A stretch of 26,518 bases of DNA from Paraglomus occultum (lineage: Eukaryota; Glomeromycota; Glomeromycetes; Paraglomerales; Paraglomeraceae), in contig CAJVPJ010000384.1 in NCBI GenBank assembly GCA_910592205.1, forward strand, positions 1 through 26,518, given 5' to 3'. Under the pieces are notes generated by a model. That model did no database searches and was not told the DNA's origin. It saw nothing but the letters and a program-made list of their open reading frames with translations. The position numbers and the translations under genes are program-made. Below, piece by piece: positions 9,600-22,457 of the stretch (positions are counted from its first letter, which is position 1; each line of letters opens with the position of its first letter).

Positions 9600-10612
9600 C
9601 CAAGGCGGGCTTCATATCTTCGTTTATATTTTTAAGAAATCATCCTCATTCATACTCTCGCGTTCGTTTTTCCAGTAATTTGTGTTATCCCGATATTCAA
9701 AGACAATGTTGGCCTTCCATTGTTCTAATTTTCTGTGGTAACACTTCGCGACATTTGGCATTTTTGCTGTAAAAGATGGATAATGGTATCTATATCAAAT
9801 TCTGTTTAATAAAAAAATCTCTAAAATCTCTGAAATTGAAAGTTTAGACATCTTCTTTTCAACTGCAACATTGTGAGTTGATTTTGGCACATCCACGATC
9901 GCATTTTCACTCGAACAAGCACTCGGAGGGACCCTTTTCAGGCGTTTATCTATTTTAGTCTTAAGTGTATAGGTTTTTATTACGATCCAGTTTCATCTTC
10001 ATAGTAACATATAGCAAAATCATATTGAGCATTGGCATATCCTTGTTAGCTGCTTTTTGTTTATCTAGTTCCATTAGCATAACATATTGATACAGCAAGA
10101 CTATTTCGAGCATTGGCATTTCCTTGTTCAGCTGCTTTTCTATATCATTCGACTGCTTTCTGCTCATTTTTTCCTACTCCAGTTCCATTTTTGTAATATA
10201 TAGCAAGATTATTTGGTTCTGGCAACTTCTTGCTCAGCTGCTTTTCTATACCATTCAACTGCTTTTTTTCTACTCAGGTTCCAATATTATACCAACCAAC
10301 AAGACTATGTTGAGCATGAGCATGTTCTTGTTCAGCTGCTTTTTTATACCATTCAACTGCTTTTTGTTTATCCTTTTCTACTCCAGTTCCCAGCGTGATA
10401 ACAATCAGCAAGATTATTATTATGTTGCGTCCTGGCACATCCTAGTTCAGCCGCCTTTTTATACCATTCAACTGCTTTTTGTTCATCTTTTCTACTCCAG
10501 TTCCATTTTCATAACAAGAACCAAGTTTAAATTGTGCGATGACATCTCCTTGTTCAGCTGCTCTGAGGTATAACACCCCGTTTTTCCATTCTAGTTGCAC
10601 TTCTTGCACCAT
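9600..10612 (-). pseudogene. Decayed Sel1-repeat protein gene
   Basis: Read on the minus strand, about six Sel1-like units of roughly 100 bp follow one another from 10612 to 9975. The first is intact: MVQEVQLEWKNGVLYL, then RAAEQGDVIAQFKLGSCYEN and GTGVEK. A missing A in the A-run then shifts the frame. The next units (DEQKAVEWYKKAAELG, then DKQKAVEWYKKAAEQEHA) are in other frames. Later units carry stops and deletions. Sel1 units form TPR-like helical hairpins for protein-protein contacts, often fused to kinases in mycorrhizal fungi. Farther along the same strand, 9960 to about 9800 reads open (VPPSACSSENAIVDVPKS, MSKLSISEIL) and may be the old C-terminal part. The frameshifts make an intact product unlikely. 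Confidence 0.75.
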
Positions 10613-11449
10613 AGAAATTGTTATTAAATCTTCACTTGTAAATGTGACGGTTTTGGAATGCAGTGTTACGCCCTATTACTATGATTAATTTAGTAATTCA
10701 AATAACATTCTTACGACAACATTATTGTACCATTTTATAACAAATATGGAGCAGTTATAAGAAATGCCCTGTATCGATTAAAAATTTGATCGTTACATTG
10801 TTGAACGTTTAATTGTATATTAAGCCACTTGCAAAATAACTGTCGCTCTTCTTCTTGCGAATTGTGTTACGTGAACAGAACGTTGTTTCCTTACTCGTTT
10901 TTTTGTTGAAACCATTCGAGAGAATAGGAAATGAATATTCGCTTGCCATATAAAGAACCTACAACCGCTGTTGCGTATTTTAGGTATCATTAAAAAACTA
11001 AGTGTCCAATCAAAATAAATATTTTTGCAAATTGATTGACTATTTGTATACCAAATGCGATGGCTTATCATCGGGAATATTAATATATGTGTATGCAGAA
11101 ATCCTCCTGACAATCTCTCCAGTAACAAAAAAAAAGGTCGGTGTCCATTTCTCTCTATTTACATTTCTTCAATTCCTGTTTCGTTGTAGAGTTGTGTATG
11201 CGTGGCGCAATATTTGTTTGCTACAATGAGCAATTAAATTTCCATTTAAAGAAGTGTAACGTTGTCACAATCAACCGTTACCTATTCATTTACTATTACC
11301 ATTACCTACACTTTCCAAATCCCCATAAAACAAACTACCCAGATAGTTGCGTAACCAACATTGAACACAAGACGTAAAACTACCTTCATACACCATTCAA
11401 ACAAAAAGAGTTCGTGGAAGACTCGCGAACCCATTAAGACTTATGAAAA
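10613..11449. other. Intergenic stretch before APC3
   Basis: About 840 bp, AT-rich. Small overlapping ORFs occur on both strands (for example a basic minus-strand one at 10820-11128) but none has recognisable motifs. The end near 11450 should contain the APC3 promoter and leader. No TATA box stands out. Confidence 0.4.
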
Positions 11450-13860
11450 ATGGAGGCAGCAATCTGGCAACAATTAGAAAATCACTTTTACCGTTCGGCA
11501 ACATTCCTGGCTGAAAGGCTAGTTGCTATGGACACTTCAAACGAAAACTCGAAATTTGTTTTGGCCACTTGTTACTATCGATCAGGACAGATAAAATCTG
11601 CCTATCATATACTCAAGAAGACAGAGTCTCTAAAATGCGTCTTCCTATTCGCCAGATGTTGTCTTGACCTTAAACTGTACGTAGAGGGCAAAACACGTTT
11701 GCTAAACGTTTGGCCACGACCAGAAGTGACCGACATTATTCTTGGTAAGCTCTCCCGTCCATTTCTGTCAACATTTTGTCATTTGAACACTCACTGAACG
11801 CGACGCGTCTTGTCCGCGATCTCGATTATCAGGCGTAAGCTCTTCGTCGAATAAGGATGTACCGGACAGAGCTGCAGTCTTATGTCTTCTTGGTCATCTC
11901 TGTCGTGGTGCCCGATGTGAAGCGGATGCGCGAAAATATTATCAAGAATGTCTCAAATTAAGCCCATTCATGTGGGAGGCATTCGAGGCCTTCTGTCAAA
12001 TGGGTTTAATAAAGGCGGATCGAGAGCGAAATCCTGAAGAAGACGACGTCGACCCTGATTTGATATTCCGGACAAACAAGGAACACATGTTACGAGCCCC
12101 ATGCACTGATATACAGAATTCACGAAAAGTAACATCGACATCAACGCCAATGTTCACCAGAGGAGAAAAGGGATACCACATAACGCGTCGTGCGAAGAAT
12201 TTGGGACTGAAGGTGTGTATAATGCAGCCCTAATTACCCTTGAAGGGGAGTGGGATAGTATATATATATATATGAATGTTTCTTCGTAGTCTAGCATTTG
12301 GACTATGTGCATAACATAGTTGAAGAGACTCTCCTCCTCTTGATGCTTGCTTGACACGGGCAAAAAATACGTACTTTTCCCCAATCCAAAATCTCTCGCT
12401 ACAACTGCTTCTGTTTATTTCGCTTCAGCAATCTCCAATATCTTCATCCACACAACAAATCGACCATCGCGAAAAGAAACGACGTATATCCACCGAAGAC
12501 AGTTCAGCAATATCAACTTTGGATGATGACCATTGCCGAGCACGTTCTCCACGAGATACAAGACTCTCTTCACACATGGTTAGCCATATATGCCCTATAA
12601 CGCGCACTCGCGCATTCTAATACATGTATTATTAACGACAAAGTTAACTTTGTTTCTAATTCAACTGTAATAGGATATCGATGAAGAATTTGCGCAAGAG
12701 CAGCAACAATCGGAAAACGACTTTGACTTTGAGACGAAGGAAGAGAAAGAAATAAAGAATATGGAGGTGCATACCGAAATCATGACACTATTGAAGAAGG
12801 TGGCGAAGGGATGTGCATACATGAGCTACTATGAATGTCGATCCGCACTAGATGTATTCAAGACATTACCAAAGGAACAGTTGGAGTCGCCTTTTATACT
12901 ATGCCAATTGGCAAAGGCCCATTTTGAGCTGGCGGAATATGATACGGTAAGTGAAAGACCATTGCACGGATGAGAGAGAGGCAACATCCAATTATACCAA
13001 TAGATCGGTTTGCAATAACCTGGTTACTCTTACCGTCACAAAAGGCTTGTGGTTACTTTGATCAGGCACACCGTGCCGCCCCTTATCGTCATGAAGACAT
13101 GGAAATATATTCGACGGTCCTCTGGCATCTACGCAAAGACAACATACAGAGCGCTCTTGCTAATGAACTCTTAGAATTCGACCGACGCTCGCCTCAAGCA
13201 TGGATAACGGCAGGAAACTGTTTCAGTCGACGTCATGAACATCAGAATGCATTGAAATGTTTCCGAAGAGCGATACAATTGGATCCATCTTTCACTTATG
13301 CTCACACGCTTTCAGGACACGAGAACATGGCCAACCGTAATTACGATCAGGCAATGACGCATTTCAGAAAAGCCCTGACCACAAATCCTCGGCATTATAA
13401 CGCTCTCTATGGTTTGGCTAATTATTTCTTGACTTGTGGGAAACGGGATGAGGCGGAACAACACTATCGAAAAGCATTAAAAATTAACCCCAACAGCGCA
13501 GTATTACTGTGTTGTTACGGTAAAATATTAGAAAAATTGGGAAGATCGGAAGAAGCGCATTCCATGTATGAAAAGGCATGCCAAAGATCGCCAAGAGCAC
13601 CTCTCGCGCTGTTTAAGCGAGCAAAGGCGCTGTTCAAACAAGAGGACTTTGGACGAGCCCTTCAAGAGGCACAGGATCTCTTACATCTTGCGCCCCAAGA
13701 ACCAAAGATACACGTGCTTATCGGTACGATATTTAAAGCGCGTGGAGATCGTCTTAATGCAAACAAGCATTTCACACGAGCATTAGATATAGATAATCAG
13801 TATAGTCTTAGAATAAGAGAAGCCATTGAAAGGCCATCATTTGGAATAAACCGACAGTAG
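11450..13860 (+). CDS. CDC27: APC3/CDC27, anaphase-promoting complex TPR subunit, 5 exons, 637 aa
   Basis: APC3/CDC27 is a TPR scaffold of the anaphase-promoting complex. It binds the C-box and IR tails of the Cdc20/Cdh1 activators, which drives ubiquitination of cyclins and securin. Exons: 11450-11744, 11833-12212, 12429-12578, 12674-12946 and 13045-13860, all GT-AG and in phase. The N-terminal TPRs have MEAAIWQQLENHFYRSATFL and FVLATCYYRSGQIKSAYHIL. A short low-complexity middle contains a basic REKKRR and Ser/Asp-rich segments. The C-terminal TPR superhelix has PYRHEDMEIYSTVLWHLRKD, SPQAWITAGNCFS, AIQLDPSFTYAHTLSGHE and HYNALYGLANYF, all hallmark CDC27 motifs. At 637 aa it is shorter than human (about 824) or yeast (758), mostly in the disordered middle. 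Intron 2 (12213-12428) holds a (TA)n tract at 12259-12273. It is convergent with XDH. Confidence 0.96.
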
Positions 13861-14265
13861 AATAGATTATATAAAAACAAAAGAGCTAGAATTAATAGGG
13901 CAAATATATAAGGCAATGTGAGGAGGGATGTAAAAGAACTGTAAAAAAGGATAAAAGTGCATAGACGGAAAAGAGATAGGGTTGGGGCAGGAATGGGATA
14001 TATATAAAGACGAACAATATACAATGCATGATTTTATATTACTCCAAGGATATGTGTTGTATGTAACATTTAGCAATAAATTTGATTAATGTAGAGTTCT
14101 TTCGTAGATCAAGGCTAGCGAACGTACAAAATGTGTCAAAGTGCCCCGATTTTTTGACTCTCGCCCATTGGGAACGTATACAAGAGCATATGAGATAATT
14201 AGGGGAATTTATTAATTTAATATTGCAAACAAACAAACACAATACAAATTCAACTGCATTTTATA
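13861..14265. terminator. Convergent 3' ends of APC3 and XDH with facing AATAAA signals
   Basis: AATAAA on the plus strand at 14075-14080 lies 215 bp after the APC3 stop. AATAAA on the minus strand (plus-strand TTTATT, 14208-14213) lies 53 bp after the XDH stop. The two signals are 127 bp apart in tail-to-tail orientation and would give non-overlapping transcripts if both are used. Confidence 0.5.
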
Positions 14266-17200
14266 TTAAATCATGACGACCCAGGCTTTTTCACCGTCCT
14301 TCTTCGTAACAGTCGCCGCTCTACAAATCTCGTCTTGACACGCCATGCGAATCCTTTCAGGCGTAGCAGGCGAAATAAGAGAGAACGATTCCTTGATACC
14401 TTGCGATTTTCTAAGTATAATTACGGATTAAAATATGCACAGAAGGCAGAGTTGGGAGTGTATATGGTTGTCTGAATGTATTTTGTTAACTCACCTCGCA
14501 TGGCCGATTGCATCTCTAATCGCAAAGAAAACAGATGACCCCAAGAATAAAGGTGGTTCACCAATTCCTTTGCTGCTGTGGATAGTTTTCAAATGCGAAT
14601 ACTTGACATCTTTCAAAGTGCTAATACGAAAATCTTGCGGTATGTCTCTGTTAAAACAACAACACAAACACCTTAAGCAACTCGAATACATTATTAAATC
14701 GATTCAAAGCTTATCCTCCAGTCTGCTCACCTAAATCCAGGCAACTTGTAGTTGCTGGGACCCTTGGTAAATACATGTCCATTAGGAAAGTATAACATCT
14801 CTTCGATCGTACACCATCCAACGCCTTGTACGAACGCACCCTCAATCTGCCCGACATCAATAGCATAATTCAGACTGCGTCCAATGTCCATACACAAATC
14901 TGTTCGCAATATCTGATGTTCACCAGTGAGAACATCGATTTCTACTTCAGTTGCTGCAACGCCAGTGGTAAAGTAAAAGAACATTAGTCCTTCGTTAGTA
15001 TCCCAGTTGTAACCAATGTCGGGTGTTTTGTAAAATCCGTTAGCTGACAGGTTTATACGGTCCATGTACGCTTTATTACATATCTTTAAACAGAGTTGTT
15101 GATGAGCAATGTCAGCCTGCCAAACAAAGAAAAAAGCATCGTTCAAGGCGTCAGAATAATGCTCACCTCTTTGAAAGAAGCTTTGGGATGTTTTTCTCTG
15201 TACGGTTTCAACCTCTCTGACAACGTCTTACAAGCATTAAGCACAGCATATCCATTAATGTCGCTACTGACACTCGCAGCCGTAGCCGATGCATTCGCAA
15301 CCGTTGTTGTAGACGTCTCCATCAAATGAACTATATCAATAACGATTGCAAATACGCTTGTTTAGCATTTTGATACAATTATTGTATGCATGTCCCATTA
15401 TTATAATCACTGTTACCGTTGTCTAAAGGAACTTCAAGAGCCTCTGCAGCTATCTGAAGCATTTTCGTGTGCAGTCCTTGGCCCATCTCGACTCCACCGT
15501 GACTGACTAGTACGCTACCATCCTGATATATATGAACTAGCGCGCCAGCTTGGTTCAGATGTAATGCAGTGTAGGATAGTCCGAATTTGGTGGGAATCAG
15601 GGCTAGCCCTCTTTTTCGCCATCTATGACTAGCGTTATAGTCGTTAATCTGTTGTTTACGTTTATTGTAATCGCTGGACTCTTTAACTTGATGGTAAATT
15701 TCCGGCAAGTGCCAATCGGTTAAAGGTTGGTTAAAATGCGTCTTTTGGCCTTCTTTGTAAAAGTTAAGTTCCTAAAACATGATAAATGCGTAAGCGAGAT
15801 AGGAATATAAAGTATGGACACAAAAGCAAACTCGACATAAAACACCATACCCTAATTGTCTCTGCACTCATCCCCATTCGATCAGCCACCTCGGAAACGA
15901 TGTTCTCAGTGACCATCATTCCTTGCGGACCTAGTGCCGATGGAGCATTAGTGTTACAAAAAAAAATACATAAAACGCGATCACAAATGCTTGTTATTAC
16001 CTCCAAACCCTCGAAATGCGGTATTTGATACGGTATTGGACCTGCACATCTTGCCTGTTGTTCTTACATTCGGGATGTAATAACAGTTATCGGAATGAGT
16101 CATTGCGCGTTCCAAGACGGCTGCAGACAAATCTGCTGACCATCCGGCATTGTTAAATAACTATGGAGAGAGAGAGAAACCCTTTAATCACATGTAACAT
16201 ACAAAAAAAATATTCATAGTAAACGTACGTCTCCTTCAAACTAATGTTTACAACCATAAATGATAAAATTATCAAACCTGCAAATCCAATGCCAAAAATT
16301 TTCCTTCTTTTGTCAGTCCAATTTTCCATATACCCAGGAACGGATGTCGTTGTCCAGAGATCATAAAATCTTCGCCTCTGTTCAGCATGCATCTAATGGG
16401 TCTCCGCAAATGCCAAGCACCGACAGCCAATGCAAGCGTCAACGGCAGGCTTCTCGTCTCTTTTCCGCCAAACCCGCCACCGAGACGTTTAACCTTTGTT
16501 ATTACTTTATTGGCACTGATTCCAAGGACGGAAGCAACCAAGTGTTGGGTTTCAGATGGATTCTGAGTTGATGCGTGAATCTCGATTTCATTATCTTCGG
16601 GCTTGGGAATTATTAACGAGGTTTGCGTTTCGAGATAAAAGTGTTCTGATAAGTAGGAAATAGTTGTGATATACAATATAGTTAAAATTGAAAAATCTGG
16701 ATGTACTGTTTATTTAACGTACCTTGTCCTCCGATTCTGCTTCTCCCTATTTTGAATAATTCGCGATATTGTGAGTATTTGAACAAGTCACATGGTCATT
16801 ACGATCGGGGTAAATTTACCTTCGAATACAAAGTCTGCTTGTTTCATTGCCTTGTCGACATCACCCCGAACTATACGTCTATCAACCGGAAAGAAACTCG
16901 ACTGTTCGATGGCTTCTTCAATTGTTAATACGTAAGGCAGCTCTTGATATTCAATCTTCACCAATCTCGCCGCCTCTTGGGCTATAGCTTGGGTGTTGGC
17001 AACAATCAAGCCGATAGGTTGACCTTTCGGGAAACAGGAACAGTGTTGAGAGTACTGGGAGAAACCACTGTTCAAACATGTCTTTTTTACATACCGACGA
17101 AATGAACTTCTTTAGATGCAAACACTTCCTCATCATGAACTACAGGACCCCAGATATTTGTTCCGGGAACATCTTTAGCAGAAAAGAAACTTTTGACACC

Positions 17201-20200
17201 GTGTTGTTTCAATGCTTCAGACGCGTTGATGCTAAAAGATTATCCGTGTGTTGTAAATTAACAGATTCCAGAGAGTAGATAAATAGAAACCTACTGCTTT
17301 TGCATTACCTTAATATTTTAGCGTGCGCCTTTTGCGAAAGAACAAGCGCACCATAGAGTTCGTTATGGATTTTTGGAGTGTCGTCGGTGTATATTGCTTC
17401 TCCGGTCACTTGCTTCAAAGCTGAGATGTGTGGAATCGCCTTGCCAACTATTTTTTTATCTTCTCTAGAACAGGGTAATGGAGGAAAATACCAGCTGAGT
17501 TGACGCGTGTGCAATCGATCGCTATTTCAATTACGCAAACACAGTATAACATACTCTGGGTTCCCAATAGTCTGAACACCTCGTGAAACGTCTCGTTCGA
17601 TAATATTAATAAAACTGTCTGCATCTGCTATTTCTGCTTCGTTTAGGATTCCTATATTCTTAGCCACGTCGTGCCAAAACTTGTAAACGAATCCCGAAAC
17701 TAGCGCTTTCCGGTATGATGCCATGCCACCGGGCGCAGAAAAGCTGAGTTGTAATTGCTTATTGATAAATGAGGGAAAAAATGTATGAATCGATCAACGT
17801 GGCAAGATAAGTAATAGCAACAACACCCTTGTGGAGCACGTTTGTAATCTCAACCATTCTATTGCAACATACCTCATCAATCTTTGCAATCAACCAACTC
17901 AGCATACCCTTGTCACCCCATGATTTTCCCCTAATACTCTGCTCAGCCGACAAAGCCCTAACGGTAACTCCGCTCATGCCACCAAAAGCAAAACTAGCGT
18001 CTTTAACCACGTTCTTTTCATCAAGTGCAACTCTCAACGCGGCATTGACAATCGCAATATCGTCATCTCTTCTCTTTGCTTGCTTGTAACTCCTAACGAA
18101 TTCTCTTTTGCCCGAAAATGGAATAAAGACGCTTTCAAGAGCCTCTGTGTTCTTGCAAACGTTTTGTCTATAGCCAGTCCAGAAAGATGTTGCAGGAACC
18201 ACACGTCTGTTCAAAGACTTGTCCAAACTCGTTAGAGTAAACTTTGAATTTGTGCATAGAAAAATGGGATTAAAATCCGATATTGGAGAACCGGTGATTA
18301 TGTTGCCGGCTGGTGTGGCCACATTGCGGATCTGAGTACCGGCAAACCAACGTATGATGGATAAAAAGGCTTGGAATACTTGACATTTATAGGGCTTGCA
18401 GAGGGAAAAAGATGAGCGTGAGTAAACCTTGCCAGGATTGCATCCAGTGATTACAAATGGATTGATACCTCGTATCGTTGGCAAGCTTCTTTCAATATAG
18501 ATTGAAATTGGGTCAGACTGATATTTGCTCCGATTAGTAGCCCATCATCTTTAAATAGATCACAATTATTAATATAACGGTATACATTCAGAATTTTCTC
18601 ACATCCTGATTTCTTACCATTAAATTTGTGTCCTTTCAGCTCTTCCAAGTCGCCAACATGGATCCGAACGTTGTATTGCAAATTCTTGAAAGCAGTTTCT
18701 ATTCCCACTTCTGTGTTCCCAGACACTATCTTGGCATCTGGATACTGATTCTTGAGCTGTAAAAACTGCATAAAAGTGATCGGTCGAAACCATTTTGTCT
18801 TTCTGCCATTAAAGGACAGCGCATGTTTCTCGTGTTTCATCAATGATGGCGGAAATATCAATTCTTGAGATGGTTCATAGTTTTTAAAGACAGGCTTGAT
18901 AAAAAGGTGCAAGTAAGTAAGGGGGGAAAGCCTACGAACATGAAAGACGTATGACCGTTTGTAAATAATACCTTTGTGAATCCATCTGGCAATTCTTCAC
19001 AGGGAACATCTTTCGATAATCGGCAACAGTCTGGACGACCACAAGAGTTTTCCTTTGAAAATATTCCACGTCAGCAGATTCGTCGATAGTTGGAGTGAAA
19101 ATACGTTACGAGGAAGCTACCTTTTTGACACCATTTGCCGTTTTTCCAGTCTCTTGTTTAAGCGGTGTAGTAGCAAACTGAAAGACAAAGCCCGATTTAG
19201 TTCAAATTATGTAACCTAATTAATCTTTCGCTCTATACATAAACCATTACTTACTGATTTTGCAGCATCCAGGATCGGTCTGTAACCAGTGCATCGACAC
19301 AGATTGCCTAAATTAATGTCAAGATCAGTATAAAAGATTCAAACGAAACCAAGGTGGGTTATGCAAGCGTTTTACCATCGAAACATTCCTCTATATCATG
19401 TAATGATGGATTTGGATTATTACGGAGCAGTGCATATAATGACATTACAATGCCTGGCGTGCAGAAACCACATTGCGATCTATTTGATAGTCAAGATGCG
19501 TTCGATCAGATAAGAATAACCTGCTTCCAACAGATCTTGCAATGCTTCATGGTGTCTATACGTGTATATGGTCTCCACTCCCTCTCCATGGATATCAATA
19601 CTTTACCCATGCATCCTGGCTATTCGTTCCTATGAGAATCAGTATGTCAATATTCACATGTAGTTTAATACATCATAGAGAATGCTTCCAAACTTACTTG
19701 TACAGGGTGAGGCTTGTTCACATTTCCAATGCCTTCTATTGTAATAACATGCTTTCCTTCAACAGAGCATAACGGTACAAGGCACGCGTTGACCGAATTG
19801 TGATTGATCTTTTGGGTTAAGCTGTCGTAGGATGAAAGTAATACTGTACATGCACCTGAGAGTGATATCAGGGGTATTAGGGTCGTTGCGGATATCATAT
19901 GAATAAGAGAGAGAGAAAAATAATACAGACCACATCCGCCTTCTGCACAACCGAGTTTCGTTCTAAAGCCAAAAAAAAACAACAACATAAGAGTCAATAT
20001 TTGATATTGGCAAACGTAGGCTGTGGGATGATAAGTTACCAACTATTTAGGTAGGAAAGAATTGGATAATTAATGCCCATTTACAAGGAAGAGTAACGAG
20101 AATATGCTTATGTATAAAGACCGTTATTTTAACAATGAAATGCCAGGGGATAAAATCCGAAAAAATCCAGTTTATTTCGATAAACAAATGGTTCGGTATC

Positions 20201-20363
20201 CAAATATGTACACTCACCCAGTCAAGCCAATACTACGAACATACTGCAACAAAGTGATGTCTGGGTCTGGGTTGTTAAGTACTACGCGAGCACCATTTAT
20301 ACAAAAGACCAGTTTGGTTTCGAATTTTATAAAAGTATGTTTGTTGGAATTAATGCTGGACAT
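14266..20363 (-). CDS. XDH: Xanthine dehydrogenase, 23 exons, 1388 aa
   Basis: Oxidises hypoxanthine and xanthine to uric acid using 2Fe-2S clusters, FAD and a molybdopterin cofactor. Exons (minus): 20218-20363, 19931-19962, 19698-19855, 19607-19629, 19376-19479, 19255-19307, 19121-19177, 18972-19052, 18469-18894, 17873-18394, 17555-17757, 17309-17494, 17095-17231, 16820-17023, 16723-16746, 16278-16645, 16001-16160, 15851-15930, 15417-15771, 15167-15330, 14731-15116, 14495-14647 and 14266-14410; all in phase. Clusters: CAEGGCGAC (54-62), then CGFC and CRC. FAD domain: [16 protein letters not shown]. Moco domain: GGGFGGKE (Glu848 aligns with bovine Glu802), LERAM (Arg926 with Arg880), AFRGFGGPQ (Phe960 with Phe914) and GIGEPPLFL (Glu1320 with Glu1261). 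The Glu802/Arg880 pair marks a purine enzyme, not an aldehyde oxidase. Every active-site residue checked is present, so it looks functional. Confidence 0.96.
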
Positions 20364-21294
20364 GGTCAACGTCTATTGCACACAATAACACTGATTCTAA
20401 CAAGAATTAAAGAACGTGCGGCAAATACTGAAATAACAGTATTAAGTTTCGGAGAAGGAGGATTGAATTTTACGATTTGTCACACGATCATCCATTTTTC
20501 ATCAATAGAGTATTGTTTTGTACTGGAATGGAAACTCGACCCCCAACACCTGTCATATTGATGTGGTAATTCGATTTATTCAAAGGTTTAGCGCAATTCT
20601 CGCGTCAATTATTTTTAACGGGAATCTATATTTAATACTGTGGTACATTAGAAGCGGTTTTGCAGATATCTAACCTTTTATAGTAAAATACAAAGCAACC
20701 ATACCCACTTCTAATTTCGGTATTTGCAACAAACACAAACAGAGTAATGATAATCTTAATTTTTGTGAGCTTAAAATGCAGTAATGAGCTTTGCCGAGTC
20801 GTCAAACTGATTTATCTAATATCTCTTGATTCTATTCGGGTTGAAATCGGAAACAATTTTTTCCTGCGAATGTGCCGTTAAGCACTCCTGCATCTGCGGA
20901 CTTCGGAACATCTGTATCATAGCAGTAATCTACGACTAACATCTGGCAATATTTGGTTCAAATTGTAGATCCTCCAAAGTTTATAGTTTATGTACAAGAG
21001 AGACCGTCCCTATATAAGGAAATAGGTAACACAATTCATTTAAATCGGTTTTTATACATTTTATAATAGATTTTCAAAGCGTTGTGCAGGTCATGCCTAC
21101 AATAAAATGTGCATGAGAATGCCAAGCAAACTGGAAGCTTTTACAGCGTAAAATACTATATTTCTTGAATCCCGTTGTAACAATCAACGGTCTCTCTTGC
21201 AATATACACAGTACTGGGTAAAAATAATGGCGCGATTTTGTTTTTTGCTAATAGCATCCCAGTATCGCGTTTTGGATGTTCGTTTACTAATCAG
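20364..21294. other. Intergenic region upstream of XDH
   Basis: 931 bp between the XDH start and the end of the Cys/His-rich gene. No gene is visible. Two HGATAR-type sites (TGATAA at 20748-20753, and AGATAA on the minus strand at 20812-20817) lie about 385-455 bp upstream of the XDH ATG. Fungal purine-catabolism genes are often GATA-factor controlled, but such six-base sites are common by chance in AT-rich DNA. Confidence 0.3.
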
Positions 21295-22457
21295 TTATAT
21301 GATAATAATAGCATTTCCAAGAAATTCACCAATTTTTCTATACTCTAAATCTTCTATTTGACTATACTCTGAAAATGTATCAAAATCTAGATTCTGCAAT
21401 CTCATAGCTACTTTTGTTGCAAATAAACTAGGAGGACTATTTGATGTTTCTGGTGATGATGTTATCAGTAATGAGTTCAGACATGTAAGAAAAATGCGCT
21501 GCCTTTCTTCATCATCAGTCTTTGAAAGATTCAATATTGCTTTTGAAAATGTTTGTAGGCCATTCTTTATGTCATTATTATGATGACCACTTTGAGAACA
21601 AGTTAAAGTGTGTCCCGATCCCTGACGAATATGCAGATGCCCACCATTTGCTTCAAAGCATTCTGAACAAATAAAGCGAACACGATGCACACTTGTTGTT
21701 TGCAATGCCAATGAAGGACTATTATCAAATACAGGGCATGACTTTAGGCCAATGCATGGGACCTGTATATTTCTTCCACCTACAGCCCAACAGTGTGTTA
21801 AACAATTACCTCCTCTGGTAAAGAAGTATTTGTGTTTGTTACAAAATAAACATAGTTGCTTATGAACTGTGCTTGTATTCACTGGTCTATTCTTTTTAAG
21901 GCCGGCTTTATGGAGCTTACTATTGTCAAATTGAAATGGCTTGAACAAACGCCATACTCATGCAACTTAAATTTTGCACACTCTCCCAGTTCTACATCAA
22001 CCTCCCACGTTCCAATCATATGAGACAACGGCTCTAAGTTACACTCCGAATTACAACGTGCAAACGTTCCTGAAGATTTATCAATGACAACACACGGCGA
22101 CAACTTGTATGCGTTCTTTTCTGGGATACATATATCCTCATCACAACTTTCAGAATCTTTATACCTGTTATCATATGCTTCTTCAATAGTTTCGTCTTCT
22201 ATATTTTCTAATTCTCTGTCTACCAACTGTCTTCTGGCATTCTCTACGGCTATGTAGTCAAATAACAATGAACCCTCTTCATCTTCAACATATTCTTCAA
22301 CATCTTCATTGTCGACCGCTTCATTCCAACCTGCAATTCGTTTAGTAAGCATATGTTGTTCCCTAACCAACGTCCTTTAGAGTAAAGAATACTCACGCTG
22401 CCAGTTTTTCTGTCCAGTAGACTCGCTAGAAGACACGTCGTCTGGTTGAAATTCCAT
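21295..22457 (-). pseudogene. Cys/His-rich expanded-family protein (mycorrhizal-fungus type), one-base frameshift
   Basis: Exon 1 (22397-22457) starts MEFQPDDVSSSES; a GTGAGT intron leads to exon 2 (21295-22330). The N-terminal 100 or so residues are acidic. Then come GTWEVDVELGE and GVCSSHF, after which the frame shifts at a T-run (21934-21936). It resumes as QFDNSKLHKAG, CLFCNKHKYFF, CLTHCW, VPCIGLKSCPVF, FICSECFEANGGHLH and LTCSQSGHH. The repeated CxxC and CxxxH pairs suggest zinc binding. One extra base would give a 365-aa protein, and exon lengths then sum to a multiple of three. I recall many similar proteins of unknown function in Rhizophagus and relatives. The shift may be a true lesion or a homopolymer sequencing error. 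No transposase core is visible next to it. Confidence 0.7.

Noticed and set aside
10820-11128. 102-aa minus-strand ORF with a basic C terminus
   Set aside because: No recognisable domain or splice context; could be chance.
12970-13044. Extension of the last APC3 exon upstream to an ATG at 12970
   Set aside because: This stretch is intron: a GTAAGT donor at 12947 and an acceptor at 13043-13044 join conserved TPR sequence in phase.
17829-18089. Plus-strand ORFs across XDH (also at 16260-16571 and 15096-15329)
   Set aside because: Antisense to XDH exons whose reading frame is strongly supported.
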